Source: Bacillota bacterium (GTDB lineage: Bacteria > Bacillota > Sulfobacillia > JAIMAT01). Taken from it: a DNA stretch of 34,615 nt. Location: positions 1 to 34,615 of the forward strand of contig JASBVS010000016.1 of NCBI GenBank assembly GCA_029960955.1, in the 5' to 3' direction. A model generated the notes under the pieces. That model saw nothing but the letters and a program-made list of their open reading frames with translations, made no database searches and was not told the DNA's origin. This document shows positions 22,020 through 30,430 of the stretch, piece by piece. How positions within the stretch are numbered: position 1 is the stretch's first letter; each line of letters begins with the position of its first letter. Position numbers and translations under genes: made by a program.

Positions 22020-23882
22020 ATGCCCGCTGTCATCGACGCGGGAGGCGGCCTGCGGCTTCCGCAGCCGAAGAAGAACAACCAATTGCCTCAGCCGAGGACC
22101 GGTCTGCGGCTGCCGACGGCTGGCGTGACGACGCGGCCGACCTCTCCGCCCGTATCGGATTCCTTGCGCGCCATGCCGGGGAAGCCTCAGACCGCGGCCC
22201 AAGTGGCGGCACAGTCGACTCGCCCGGCGGCGGCGGGCACGGGGGCCGCATCGAAGCCGCCCGCGCAGACGGCGAACAAGGCCGTCGCCACGCAGGCTTC
22301 GCTGCCGAACAACCCGGTGGACGCGATCAACCAGATCGTGGCGCTCAAGCGCGCGGCGGAGGCGGGCGACCCCACCGCACACCAGAAGGCGCTTGCGGTC
22401 TACAGCCAACTGGAGAAGATGGGCTACTCCAACACCGCCCGCGCGCTCCAGGGCATGAACGCCCAGCAGGCCGCCCAACTGGCCGCGTCGCCGCAAAGCG
22501 CGCTCCTCATCGAGGCCCAGTCCAAGATGCTCTCGGGGAACACGCCGTCCGACCAGGTGATGGGGCTCCGCGATCTGTTGACGACAGCGGCCCAGCAGGG
22601 CAACCCCGTCGCCCAGAATCTCGTGACCTTCGGGACGCCCAACCCGTCGCCGGAGCAGGTCCAGGGCTACGCCCAGGCGATGGCGGCCCAGTCGCAGTAC
22701 AACGCCTCGAACAACGCGGCCTACTCCGTCGTGCAGCAGACCATCCCGAACCTGATCCAGCAGGTGGTCTCGGCCGGGCCGGATGTTCAGGCCCTCACAG
22801 CCCAAGCGCTCGGGCAGATGTCGCAATGGGTCCAGCAGGCCATTGACGAGTACCAGCGGCAGGCCCAGCAGTTCCTCGGCGGCGTGGACCCGGCGACGAT
22901 GGCGGCGCTGGCCCAGTTGCAGCAGACCGTGGACACGCAGAGGCAGCAACTCCTGGACGAGATGAACCGGCGCGGGCTCCTCCAGTCGGGCATCGCGCTC
23001 TACATGGAGCAGCAGCTCAACCAGGGGCAGTTGACGCAAGAGCAGCAGATCCTCGCCAAGTCTCTCGCGGCGGTGCAGCAGCAGTTCCTCTCCGGCCTCC
23101 AGGACATCATCACCCGCGGGCTCTCGGGCGCGCAGAGCCTGATCAACACGGGCCTCCAGGGGTCGATCAACGCCGGCCTCCAGAACCAGAAGCTGGCGGC
23201 GGACCTCATCGGCCAGACGCTCCCGTGGACGCTCGGCCCGACGCCGGAGCAGGAGGCGCAACTCCAACTCCAGCAGGAGCAGATGCAGCAGGACTGGGCG
23301 AAGGCGCTCCTCCCCTACGAGCAGATGACGGCCTACCAGCAGGCGCAGGTGAACCTGGACCAGCAGCGGCTCGCGGAGGACTGGGCGAAGGCCATGATCC
23401 CGTACACCTACGGCCCGACTCCGCAGCAGCAGATTGAGAACGCGCTCAAGGCGCGGGGGCTCGCGGACCAGGAGGCGAAGACGCGGGCGCAGATCGCCTA
23501 CCAGCAGGCGCAGATCGCGATTCAGCAGAACCGCCTCAACCTCGACGCCGCGAAGTTCCAGGCCCAGCAGGCGCTCCAATGGGCCGGCCTCAGCCAGAAG
23601 GAGGCCCAGGCGGCGGCGGACAACATGATCAAGGTCTACCAGACCCAGAGCGCGAACTGGCGGGCGGCGCTCCCGACCGGGAACGCCGGGGCTGAGCCGA
23701 AGGCCCCGAACGTCAACATCAGCCCGGCCGTGCTCCAGTTCGTCAACTCGGCGCTCGCCAACGGGCACAGCGCGGCCGAGATCGCGACCTACCTCCAGCA
23801 GCAGGGCGTCGATCCGGCGCCGTATGGCCTGCCCAGGACGTCACAGATCACTCCGCCCAGGACGGCCAAAATCGCTCCGTAG
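22020..23882 (+). CDS. Gln/Ala-rich helical virion protein (possible ejection protein)
   Basis: 620 residues from ATG 22020, with AGGAGGG (22007-22013) upstream. The first 100 residues are Pro/Ala/Thr-rich and probably disordered. The rest is largely alpha-helical and very rich in Gln and Ala (LAQLQQTVDTQRQQLLDEMNRRGLLQSG, QEQQILAKSLAAVQQQFLSG, AQIAYQQAQIAIQQNRLNLDAAKFQAQQ), with coiled-coil potential. The length and position before a giant polyvalent protein resemble the internal core or ejection proteins of podoviruses, but no sequence family is recognised. The C-terminus has a helical ESAFE-like part (SPAVLQFVNSALANGHSAAEIATYL). Confidence 0.5.
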   Translation: MPAVIDAGGGLRLPQPKKNNQLPQPRTGLRLPTAGVTTRPTSPPVSDSLRAMPGKPQTAAQVAAQSTRPAAAGTGAASKPPAQTANKAVATQASLPNNPVDAINQIVALKRAAEAGDPTAHQKALAVYSQLEKMGYSNTARALQGMNAQQAAQLAASPQSALLIEAQSKMLSGNTPSDQVMGLRDLLTTAAQQGNPVAQNLVTFGTPNPSPEQVQGYAQAMAAQSQYNASNNAAYSVVQQTIPNLIQQVVSAGPDVQALTAQALGQMSQWVQQAIDEYQRQAQQFLGGVDPATMAALAQLQQTVDTQRQQLLDEMNRRGLLQSGIALYMEQQLNQGQLTQEQQILAKSLAAVQQQFLSGLQDIITRGLSGAQSLINTGLQGSINAGLQNQKLAADLIGQTLPWTLGPTPEQEAQLQLQQEQMQQDWAKALLPYEQMTAYQQAQVNLDQQRLAEDWAKAMIPYTYGPTPQQQIENALKARGLADQEAKTRAQIAYQQAQIAIQQNRLNLDAAKFQAQQALQWAGLSQKEAQAAADNMIKVYQTQSANWRAALPTGNAGAEPKAPNVNISPAVLQFVNSALANGHSAAEIATYLQQQGVDPAPYGLPRTSQITPPRTAKIAP

Positions 23883-23894
23883 GAGGCACGCGCG

Positions 23895-26800
23895 ATGCCT
23901 CAGCAGTCGTTGCAGGACCTCTGGAACCGCACGGTCGGGGCGCCCGGATCGGCGCTGCCGAAGATCCAGCAGCAGCCGGCCCTGCGCGCTCCCGCGGCGG
24001 CTCCGAAATCGGCATCGCCGCCGCCTCATCAGCAGAACTTGCTCGACCGGATCATGTCGGGCGTGAAGGGCTTCGTCGGTGACGTGAACCAGGGCTTCGG
24101 AGCGGCCATTCGGGCGCCATTCGAACTCCTGAGCCAAGCCGAGGACCGCTACCTCGCCTCCAACCCGCAGGCGCAGGCGCGGCTCCAGGCGGACGCGCGC
24201 CGGATGGGTCTCCAGGTGGCTGGCCCGCAGTACCGGCAGGAGTGGCAGCGCACTTTTCCGACCCAGGCCCCGAGGACGGCGGGCGGAGTCGTCGGCGAGG
24301 CCATCGGTTCCCTCGCGCCCTTCGCCTTCACGGGCGGTCTCGGGACGCTCGCGGAGACGGCGGCGGGGCGCGCGCTCCCCGGCCTCGCCGGGCGCGCGCT
24401 TTCGTCCGCGGCGGGCGCTGCAGCTTCCTACGCTCCCATCGCTGCGGGCGAGGCGGCCCTGCGGGCGGCGGCCGGGCAGGAGAGCGCGGGTAGGGCGGCG
24501 CTCGGGGCGCTGGGCGAGACGGCCTCGATGGGCGCGCTCGGCGCGGCCGCCCCGCTGGCGGGCGAGGCGCTGGGCAGGCTCTGGTCGCGGATCGTGGAGC
24601 GGGCTCCGCAGGCGACGCTGCCGAAGGCCGAAGAGGCGGTGGTGGCACCGCAGAAGTTCACGCTGAAGCGCGGGGCGCCAGCTTCCAAGCTGGTCCTCCA
24701 GCAAGCCCCAGAAGCGCTCAAGCCTGGTGTGACGACCAGGGTTCCGGGCCAGCTTCGCCGCGACCAGATCATCCGGCAGATCGAGCAGCGCTTTGGCGTG
24801 CCGGTGCGGACCGGGCGCTACCCATTCGGCCAGCAGACGCTCGGCGTCGCCAACACCACAACCGGCGTGATCCGTCTCCGCGACCCGCATGACATCCAGG
24901 CGGCCTCGCACGAGCTCGCCCACATCCTCGACCGGAGCTACAACCTCTCCGGTACCATTGGGAAGCTCCCTGAGGTACAGGCGCTGGCGAGCGGCGGCGA
25001 CCCCGCGAAGGAGGGGGTCGCGGAGTTCTTCCGGCGCTATCTGACCAACCCCGACCAAATCCGGGCGCAGGCGCCGGAGGCGGTTGCGCAGATGGAGGCG
25101 GCCCTCGCCAGGACGCCGGACGTGCAGGCAGCGGTGCAGGAGCTTCAGCGGCAGGTGAGCGGGTGGGCCTCGCTGCCGCCGGTGGACCGCGTGAAGCTCA
25201 GCATGGCCTCCGGCGCGGACAAGCCGCCCGCCAAGTCGCTGCAAGACCTGATCGGTCATGTGCAGACGGACTGGGTGGACAAGTTCCACCCGATCTACCA
25301 GGCGGAGACGGGCATCACGGGCGGCCGCCTCCTGGGCGTGCGGGACTCGCCCTACCAACTCGCCCGCCTGGCTGCGGGCGCGGCCGGGCAGGCGGAGGCG
25401 TTCCTGCGGTCGGGCTATCTCCTGAAGGATGGCGTGCCGCAGAAGGTGACCAAAGGGCTGGAGGAAATCCTCCGACCGGTCCAGCAGCGGCTCGACGACT
25501 TCGCGGCCTACCTCTACGCCCGTCGCGCGGAGGAACTGTGGCAGAAGGGCGTGACGGAGAAACCGGCCCTCTCGGCGACCGGCGAAATCGTCCAGCAGGC
25601 GGCGCGGAACCCCGGCATCAGCTTGGAGGACGCGCGGGCGACCATCCAGGCGCTCGACTCACCCGAGTTCCGGCAGGCGGCCCAGGAGCTCTACCAGTTC
25701 CAGGACGCGCTCCTCCAGCACCTCGTCGATCATGGGCTCGTCGACCCGCAGGCGGCCGACGCCATGCGGGTGGCGCATCAGAACTACATCCCGCTCTACC
25801 GCGTGCTGGACGACCCCCGCTTCGGCGGCCCGAGCGCGGGCAAGGGATTCGGGAATGTCCCCGAGCCGATCAAGCGGCTCAAGGGGTCCAGCCGCACCAT
25901 CGTCAATCCGCTGGAGTCCGTCATCAAGAACACCTACGCTTACATCACCGCGGCGGCGCGGAACGACGTGGCCGCGGCGCTGGTCGGGCTCGCCAGAGAG
26001 CCCGACGCGGGCCGGTGGGTCGAGATCGTCCGGCCGAAGATGTCGCTGACGAGGGTGAGCGCGCAGGAGTTCCTGCGGACGCTGGCGCGGCAGGGTGTCG
26101 ACCTCTCGTGGCTCGACGCGCGCGAGGTGGACAGACTCGCGAAGGCTGTCGCGAACATCTTCCGCCCGCTCATGAAGCCTGCGCCTGGGGAGCGGGTCAT
26201 GACGGCGCTGGTCGGCGGGCGGCCGGTTCTCCTCCAGATCGGGAACGACGCCCTCTACGAGGCGCTGACCGCGCTGTCGGACGGCGCCCGCGCGGACCTC
26301 CTGATGAAGCTCGTCACGGCTCCCGCGTCGATCCTGCGGGCGGGCGCGACGCTGGTGCCCTACTTCCCGCTGCGCAACCTGATCCGGGATGTGTGGGACG
26401 CGACGGTCTTCTCCCGGTACGGTTTCAAGCCGTGGGACGCGATCCGCGGCCTCGCGCACGCGCTCAAGCGGGACGACCTCTACTGGCAATGGTACGCCTC
26501 GGGCGGCGCGCACGCCGTCAGCGTCTACCAGGACCGCGACTACGCGCGGCTCCTCCAGGAGATCACCCGGAGCCCGCAGGCGAAGGCGCTCGGCATCATC
26601 AGGCACCCGATCGAACTCCTGCGGGCGTTCTCGGAGCTCACGGAGTCGGCCACCCGCCTCGGCGAGTTCGAGCGTGCGCTCCGGGCGACGGGGAACCCGC
26701 TTCAGGCGGCGCTCGACTCGCGCCAGATCACCATCGACTTCGCGCGCGCCGGACGCCAAGGGCAGAAGGCCAACCGGATCATCGCCTTCTGGAACGCGGC

Positions 26801-27791
26801 GATTCAGGAGCCGTCCCGCCTCGCGCAGGCGTGGCGGAAGGACCCGGTGGGGTTCAACATCCGGGCGCTCGCCTACATCACCCTGCCGAGCGTGGCGCTC
26901 TGGATGGTCAACCGGAACGACCCCACCTACCGGGAACTGCCCGAGTGGCGGCGGGACACCATGTGGAACCTTCACGTGGGCAACACGTGGGTCTCGATCC
27001 CGAAGCCGTTCCTGCTCGGCTGGCTCTACGGGACGCTCCCGGAGAAGTTCCTGGAATGGGCGTCCGGCCAGGGGATCGATCCCGGGCAGGTTCTCGGGAG
27101 CTTCTGGTCGCAGTTGAGCCCCGGATACCTCCCAACCGCACTCCAGCCGTGGCTTGCGTACCTCACCAACTGGGACCTCTTCTTCGGGCGGCCCGTGGTC
27201 CCGCGCTCGGAGCAGAACCTGCTCCCGGCGGAGCAGTACGGACCGGGCACCTCGGAGACGGCGAAGCTCCTGGGGCGCGGTATCTCGGCCCTGCCGGGGA
27301 TGCGCTACTCGCCGGCCGCGAGCCCGAGGATGATCGACGAGCTGATCTACGGATACACGGGCGGGTTGGGGCGGATGGCGACTCAGGGCATCGACGCGCT
27401 CCTCCTGGCTACGGGCGCGGCCAACGAGCCTCCCGCCCCGAGCCCGACGCCAGCGGATCGCCCGATCATCGGGGCCTTCGTCGCCCGCGGGCCGGCGGAG
27501 GGCTCCTCCCAGTCCATCAACGACTTCTACGAGGAGCTCAACCGCGCGCAGATGGAGTACGAGGCGGCGCGGGCGCACGGCGGCATGACGGCGGAGATCA
27601 ACGCCCGCTACAAGAGCCTCAACCGCGTGGCGACGCAACTGAGCAAGCTGCGGAAGCAGATCGAGCAGGTGCAGAACTCCCGGGTCATGACGCCGGACCA
27701 GAAGCGCCAGCGCATCGCCGCGCTCAACCTCCAGATGGTGAACCTCGCGAGGAAGGCGCTTGGACGGGAACCCTTGCCAACGACGCCGTAG
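23895..27791 (+). CDS. Giant polyvalent virion protein with HExxH motif and LPD38-like region
   Basis: 1298 residues from ATG 23895 with TAGGAGGC upstream. In order: a Pro/Gln-rich start; Gly/Ala-rich hydrophobic stretches (about 128-226) that could be membrane-active; and a zincin-type site SHELAHILD (His339, Glu340, His343) followed by KEGVAEFFRRYL (Glu373/Glu377), where a third ligand is expected. Central helical domains then lead to a C-terminal segment (about 800-1000) with VTAPASILRAGATLVPYFPLRNLIRDVWDA and QITIDFARAGRQG, the pattern of the large polyvalent-protein domain LPD38. A charged coiled-coil tail ends it. Such proteins are injected with phage DNA. The peptidase could cut cell-wall or host proteins or mature the virion. 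The peptidase reading rests on the motif alone. Confidence 0.7.
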   Translation: MPQQSLQDLWNRTVGAPGSALPKIQQQPALRAPAAAPKSASPPPHQQNLLDRIMSGVKGFVGDVNQGFGAAIRAPFELLSQAEDRYLASNPQAQARLQADARRMGLQVAGPQYRQEWQRTFPTQAPRTAGGVVGEAIGSLAPFAFTGGLGTLAETAAGRALPGLAGRALSSAAGAAASYAPIAAGEAALRAAAGQESAGRAALGALGETASMGALGAAAPLAGEALGRLWSRIVERAPQATLPKAEEAVVAPQKFTLKRGAPASKLVLQQAPEALKPGVTTRVPGQLRRDQIIRQIEQRFGVPVRTGRYPFGQQTLGVANTTTGVIRLRDPHDIQAASHELAHILDRSYNLSGTIGKLPEVQALASGGDPAKEGVAEFFRRYLTNPDQIRAQAPEAVAQMEAALARTPDVQAAVQELQRQVSGWASLPPVDRVKLSMASGADKPPAKSLQDLIGHVQTDWVDKFHPIYQAETGITGGRLLGVRDSPYQLARLAAGAAGQAEAFLRSGYLLKDGVPQKVTKGLEEILRPVQQRLDDFAAYLYARRAEELWQKGVTEKPALSATGEIVQQAARNPGISLEDARATIQALDSPEFRQAAQELYQFQDALLQHLVDHGLVDPQAADAMRVAHQNYIPLYRVLDDPRFGGPSAGKGFGNVPEPIKRLKGSSRTIVNPLESVIKNTYAYITAAARNDVAAALVGLAREPDAGRWVEIVRPKMSLTRVSAQEFLRTLARQGVDLSWLDAREVDRLAKAVANIFRPLMKPAPGERVMTALVGGRPVLLQIGNDALYEALTALSDGARADLLMKLVTAPASILRAGATLVPYFPLRNLIRDVWDATVFSRYGFKPWDAIRGLAHALKRDDLYWQWYASGGAHAVSVYQDRDYARLLQEITRSPQAKALGIIRHPIELLRAFSELTESATRLGEFERALRATGNPLQAALDSRQITIDFARAGRQGQKANRIIAFWNAAIQEPSRLAQAWRKDPVGFNIRALAYITLPSVALWMVNRNDPTYRELPEWRRDTMWNLHVGNTWVSIPKPFLLGWLYGTLPEKFLEWASGQGIDPGQVLGSFWSQLSPGYLPTALQPWLAYLTNWDLFFGRPVVPRSEQNLLPAEQYGPGTSETAKLLGRGISALPGMRYSPAASPRMIDELIYGYTGGLGRMATQGIDALLLATGAANEPPAPSPTPADRPIIGAFVARGPAEGSSQSINDFYEELNRAQMEYEAARAHGGMTAEINARYKSLNRVATQLSKLRKQIEQVQNSRVMTPDQKRQRIAALNLQMVNLARKALGREPLPTTP

Positions 27792-27824
27792 CGTGCCACT
27801 CTCGGGGCGGAGGTGCGAACGCGC

Positions 27825-28493
27825 GTGCGCAGGACATGGATTGCGGCCGCCGCGGCGGCGGTGCTCCTCGTGGCGACGCCGGCCCTGGCGACGGACTCCG
27901 CGACCTACAAGGGCTACCCCGTGGCGCAGGTGAAGGTCAACGGCCAGACGGTCACGAGCGACGTGCCCGCCATCGTGGTGGACGGGCGGACGATGGTGCC
28001 GCTCCGGTTCGTGACGCAGGCCCTTGGCGGGCAGGTGGAGTGGGACCAGGCGACGAGGACGGCGAGCATACAGCTCGCCCCGACCAGCAACCCTGCGGAC
28101 CCACTCTTCTTTCTCCAGGTGAACATGCGCCTCGCGCTGACGGATGCCGAGACATGCTCCGCCACGGCTTCGACGGACACGCTGAAACAGGCGATGGCGA
28201 AACTCCTGGTGATTCGCGACGGACTCTCCCGTTTCTCACCATCCCATCCTCTGTACGCTGCTGCACTCGAGGAAGCGCTGGCCGTCGGCGACCTGCAGGA
28301 CTTCTGCGGACTCTATGCGCAGGCTCAAGCCGTGCGCTCGCAGGGCATGGACCCGACGCCTATCCAGAACGATGCGCAGGCCGCGCTGCGCATATCGATG
28401 TGGCACTTCCAGGTCGCCGACGGGCTCGCGGCACAGGCCGGGGCGGGGCACTTTCTCGGACCCCAGGATCAGGCCATGAACCCGTGGCAGTAG
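27825..28493 (+). CDS. Secreted protein with copper-amine-oxidase N-terminal domain
   Basis: 222 residues. GTG 27825 is chosen because GGAGGTG (27809-27815) lies nine bases upstream; GTG 27813 is in frame but overlaps that site. It begins VRRTWIAAAAAAVLLVATPALA, a standard Sec signal peptide with AxA cleavage. Then VKVNGQTVTSDVPAIVVDGRTMVPLRFVTQALGGQVEWDQATRTASI (about residues 33-80) matches the CuAO N-terminal domain (PF07833), a small wall-associated fold found almost only in Firmicutes. The C-terminal 130 residues are helical with three cysteines and no known domain. It is probably exported by the infected or lysogenic cell and is followed by a strong terminator. It may be a surface-altering 'moron', though nothing proves that. 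Confidence 0.75.
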   Translation: MRRTWIAAAAAAVLLVATPALATDSATYKGYPVAQVKVNGQTVTSDVPAIVVDGRTMVPLRFVTQALGGQVEWDQATRTASIQLAPTSNPADPLFFLQVNMRLALTDAETCSATASTDTLKQAMAKLLVIRDGLSRFSPSHPLYAAALEEALAVGDLQDFCGLYAQAQAVRSQGMDPTPIQNDAQAALRISMWHFQVADGLAAQAGAGHFLGPQDQAMNPWQ

Positions 28494-28510
28494 CCATCAT
28501 CCAACCGAGC

Positions 28511-28541
28511 GAGGGCGGCCTCCGGGCCGCTCTCCTCCTTT
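28511..28541 (+). terminator. Intrinsic terminator downstream of the secreted protein gene
   Basis: A ten-base-pair stem (28511-28520 with 28525-28534, one G-U pair) has a TCCG loop, followed by CTCCTTT. It lies 18 bases after the stop at 28493 and insulates the following ATP-grasp/SpeD cassette. Confidence 0.75.
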
Positions 28542-28547
28542 AAGGGG

Positions 28548-29858
28548 GTGGTCCCCTCGAAGATCCTCTTCGTCTCGGCGGTGGCGGAAAGCACCGACTT
28601 GGCGATCCGCTGCCAGCAGGAGGGCCATCAGGTCCGCTGGTACGTCCACAGCCTCACCGAGCAGCGCGTCGGAGACGGGCTCCTCCATCCCGTGCGCGAC
28701 TGGCGCGCGTGGGTCGACTGGGCCGACCTCGTGGTCTTCGACGACGTGGAGCAGGACGTGGGGAAGGGCCGGCGCTACGGCGGCGGCGCGTGGGCGAGCT
28801 GGGTCCGGCGGGTCGCCCGGAAGCCCGTCATCGGCGGCAGCCCGGAGACCGACCGCATGGAGAACGACCGCATCTTCGGCCAGAAGGTGGCGGCGAACGC
28901 CGGTATCCCCGTCGTCCCGATGGTCCGGTTCGCCGGCCCATCCGCCTTCGCCAAGGCCCAGGCGTTCGTGAAGCGCGAGGGCGGCGCGTGGGCGCTGAAG
29001 CACAACAACCAAGTGAGCCGCGACCTCGCGACGGTCCAATGGGACCCGCAGGGGATGCTGGACTTCCTCGGCTGGCTCCAGGACGTGTGGAAGGACCTTG
29101 CGCACGGCCAGGAGCCGGACTTCGTGCTCCAGGAGGCGCACAAGGGGGTCGAGATCGCGGTCACCGGCCTCTTCGACGGGCAGACGTGGCAGGGAGCCTA
29201 TGTCAACCAGGAGATCAAGAAGCTCATGAGCGGCGACGAGGGCCCCTCCACCGGCCAGATGGGCGAGATGGGCTTCGCGGAGATGGGGCCGCTCTGGCGG
29301 GAGGCGTTGCTCCCGCTCACCCGCTACCTGAGCGCCCAGGGCTACCACGGCTGCATCGACCTCAACATGATCGCGACGGAGGACCGGATCGTGCCGCTGG
29401 AGTGGACGGCGCGCTTCGGCTACCCGACGGTCTCCTCCATCGTGGAGGCGCTCGACATGCCCGTGGGCGAGGCCCTCTGGACGCTCGCGACCGGGCAGGG
29501 GCGGCTCCGGTGGCACGACGGCTACGTGGCGACCGTCGTGGTGGCGTCTGGGCCCTTCCCGCGCGAGGACCCGGACCTCGCCCAGCACCTCACGCTCCTC
29601 CCCGACCAGGACCTCGACTGGCAGCGGGTCCACCTCAACGAGGTGCGGCGCGTCGGCAAGCGACTGGAGTCGGCCGGGAGCATGGGCTATCTCGCCGTGG
29701 TCACGCACCGCGGGCGCGGGCCGGCGGAGGCCCGGATGCTCTGCTACCGGCAGGTGGACAAGCTGAAGGTCCTGCCGTTCCGCATCGTGCGGCGCGACAT
29801 CGGCGACCAGTTCATCGAGGACCTTCCGAAACTCAAGGCGTGGGGGTGGGTCGCGTGA
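28548..29858 (+). CDS. PurD-like ATP-grasp ligase
   Basis: 436 residues from GTG 28548. AAGGGGG overlaps the start and no better in-frame codon follows at normal spacing, so the start is uncertain. The N-terminus (KILFVSAVAESTDLAIRCQQEGHQVRWYVHS) is a Rossmann-like pre-ATP-grasp domain. The ATP-grasp fold then follows the glycinamide-ribonucleotide-synthetase (PurD) pattern: WALKHNN (Lys151), DFVLQEAHKGVEIAVTGLFDG, and GCIDLNMIATEDRIVPLEWTARFGYP (Glu285, Arg289). PurD has Asn where this has Thr287. Enzymes of this class use ATP to join a carboxylate to an amine. A purine-synthesis role is doubtful because no other pur gene is near. It overlaps the SpeD-like gene by four bases, so the two products probably act together. 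Confidence 0.75.
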   Translation: MVPSKILFVSAVAESTDLAIRCQQEGHQVRWYVHSLTEQRVGDGLLHPVRDWRAWVDWADLVVFDDVEQDVGKGRRYGGGAWASWVRRVARKPVIGGSPETDRMENDRIFGQKVAANAGIPVVPMVRFAGPSAFAKAQAFVKREGGAWALKHNNQVSRDLATVQWDPQGMLDFLGWLQDVWKDLAHGQEPDFVLQEAHKGVEIAVTGLFDGQTWQGAYVNQEIKKLMSGDEGPSTGQMGEMGFAEMGPLWREALLPLTRYLSAQGYHGCIDLNMIATEDRIVPLEWTARFGYPTVSSIVEALDMPVGEALWTLATGQGRLRWHDGYVATVVVASGPFPREDPDLAQHLTLLPDQDLDWQRVHLNEVRRVGKRLESAGSMGYLAVVTHRGRGPAEARMLCYRQVDKLKVLPFRIVRRDIGDQFIEDLPKLKAWGWVA

Positions 29859-30283
29859 CGTGGGCGCTCGTGACGGTCGACTGCTACGGCTGCCGGGATG
29901 CGCCCTACAGTCCGAAGGAGCTGACCAAGCGGGCGCTCCAGACGATCCGGGAGGCGCAGATGCATCCCTACGAACACCGCGCTTACGCCTTCAAGGAGGG
30001 CGGCGAGGACGACGGGGCGAGCGTGCTGGCCCTGATCCTGCCGCTCGCGGAGTCCCACCTCGCAGTCCACACGTGGCCGGAGCGGCGCTACGTCTCCATC
30101 GACCTCTACACCTGCGGCGACGACAAGGCCGCCTTCCGGGCGGCGACGGCCTTGGCCGACTCGTTCCACCCGGAGCAGCAGTACATCCGGGTGCTCGACC
30201 GCTCGCCGGTGCCCCCGACGCTCCGGAGAGGGGGTGATCGGAGTGAGCGACGAGGAGGTGCAGGTGACGCTCGCCCGGCATGA
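29855..30283 (+). CDS. speD: S-adenosylmethionine decarboxylase-like pyruvoyl enzyme
   Basis: 142 residues from GTG 29855, in a GTGA overlap with the ATP-grasp gene. The AdoMetDC signature is intact: LAESHLAVHTWPERRYVSIDLYTCG. Counting from the start, Ser67 (autocleavage and pyruvoyl precursor), His72 and Cys87 have the +5 and +20 spacing of the characterised bacterial enzyme (Ser63/His68/Cys83). It would self-cleave between Glu66 and Ser67 and decarboxylate its substrate to an amine. The usual product is decarboxylated AdoMet, the aminopropyl donor of spermidine synthesis, but some bacterial and phage homologues are known to have moved to ornithine or arginine. The last 15 residues are a basic tail that overlaps the next gene by 41 bases. 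No spermidine synthase gene is in the window. Confidence 0.85.
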   Translation: MTWALVTVDCYGCRDAPYSPKELTKRALQTIREAQMHPYEHRAYAFKEGGEDDGASVLALILPLAESHLAVHTWPERRYVSIDLYTCGDDKAAFRAATALADSFHPEQQYIRVLDRSPVPPTLRRGGDRSERRGGAGDARPA

Positions 30284-30428
30284 CGAGCGGATCAAGGGGT
30301 TGGAGGAGGTCTACAACGACATCTACGACCAGCTCCAGTCGATCAAGACGTGGCTCATGGTGACCCTGGGGAGTGTGGCGACATCGGCCATCTTGCTGGC
30401 CGTCAACATCCTGGTAAGGGGGAAGTGA
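30243..30428 (+). CDS. XhlA-like membrane protein (holin-associated)
   Basis: 61 residues from GTG 30243 (GAGAGGGGGTGA at 30226-30237; GTG 30234 is also in frame). It starts with a coiled-coil segment (EVQVTLARHDERIKGLEEVYNDIYDQLQSIKTW) and ends with one transmembrane helix (LMVTLGSVATSAILLAVNILV) and a basic tail. This is the layout of XhlA/haemolysin-type proteins that partner holins in Firmicutes phages. It begins the lysis cassette, directly followed by the holin. Confidence 0.7.
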   Translation: MSDEEVQVTLARHDERIKGLEEVYNDIYDQLQSIKTWLMVTLGSVATSAILLAVNILVRGK

Positions 30429-30430
30429 GG

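Noticed and set aside
21624-23768. 714-codon minus-strand frame opposite the Gln-rich virion gene
   Set aside because: CTC/CTG-rich antisense of Gln codons gives a Leu/Arg-rich pseudo-protein. No motif is present.
25659-27638. 659-codon minus-strand frame
   Set aside because: Antisense shadow of the polyvalent protein gene without start signals.
25163-28543. 1126-codon plus-strand frame overlapping the polyvalent protein gene
   Set aside because: Shadow frame rich in Arg, Gly and Pro that crosses a terminator and another gene's start. It is not a plausible single protein.
28548-29858. A true purine-synthesis PurD gene
   Set aside because: No other purine gene is present, the active-site Asn is replaced by Thr, and the gene is fused by overlap to a SpeD-like gene. 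A housekeeping GAR synthetase role is unlikely.
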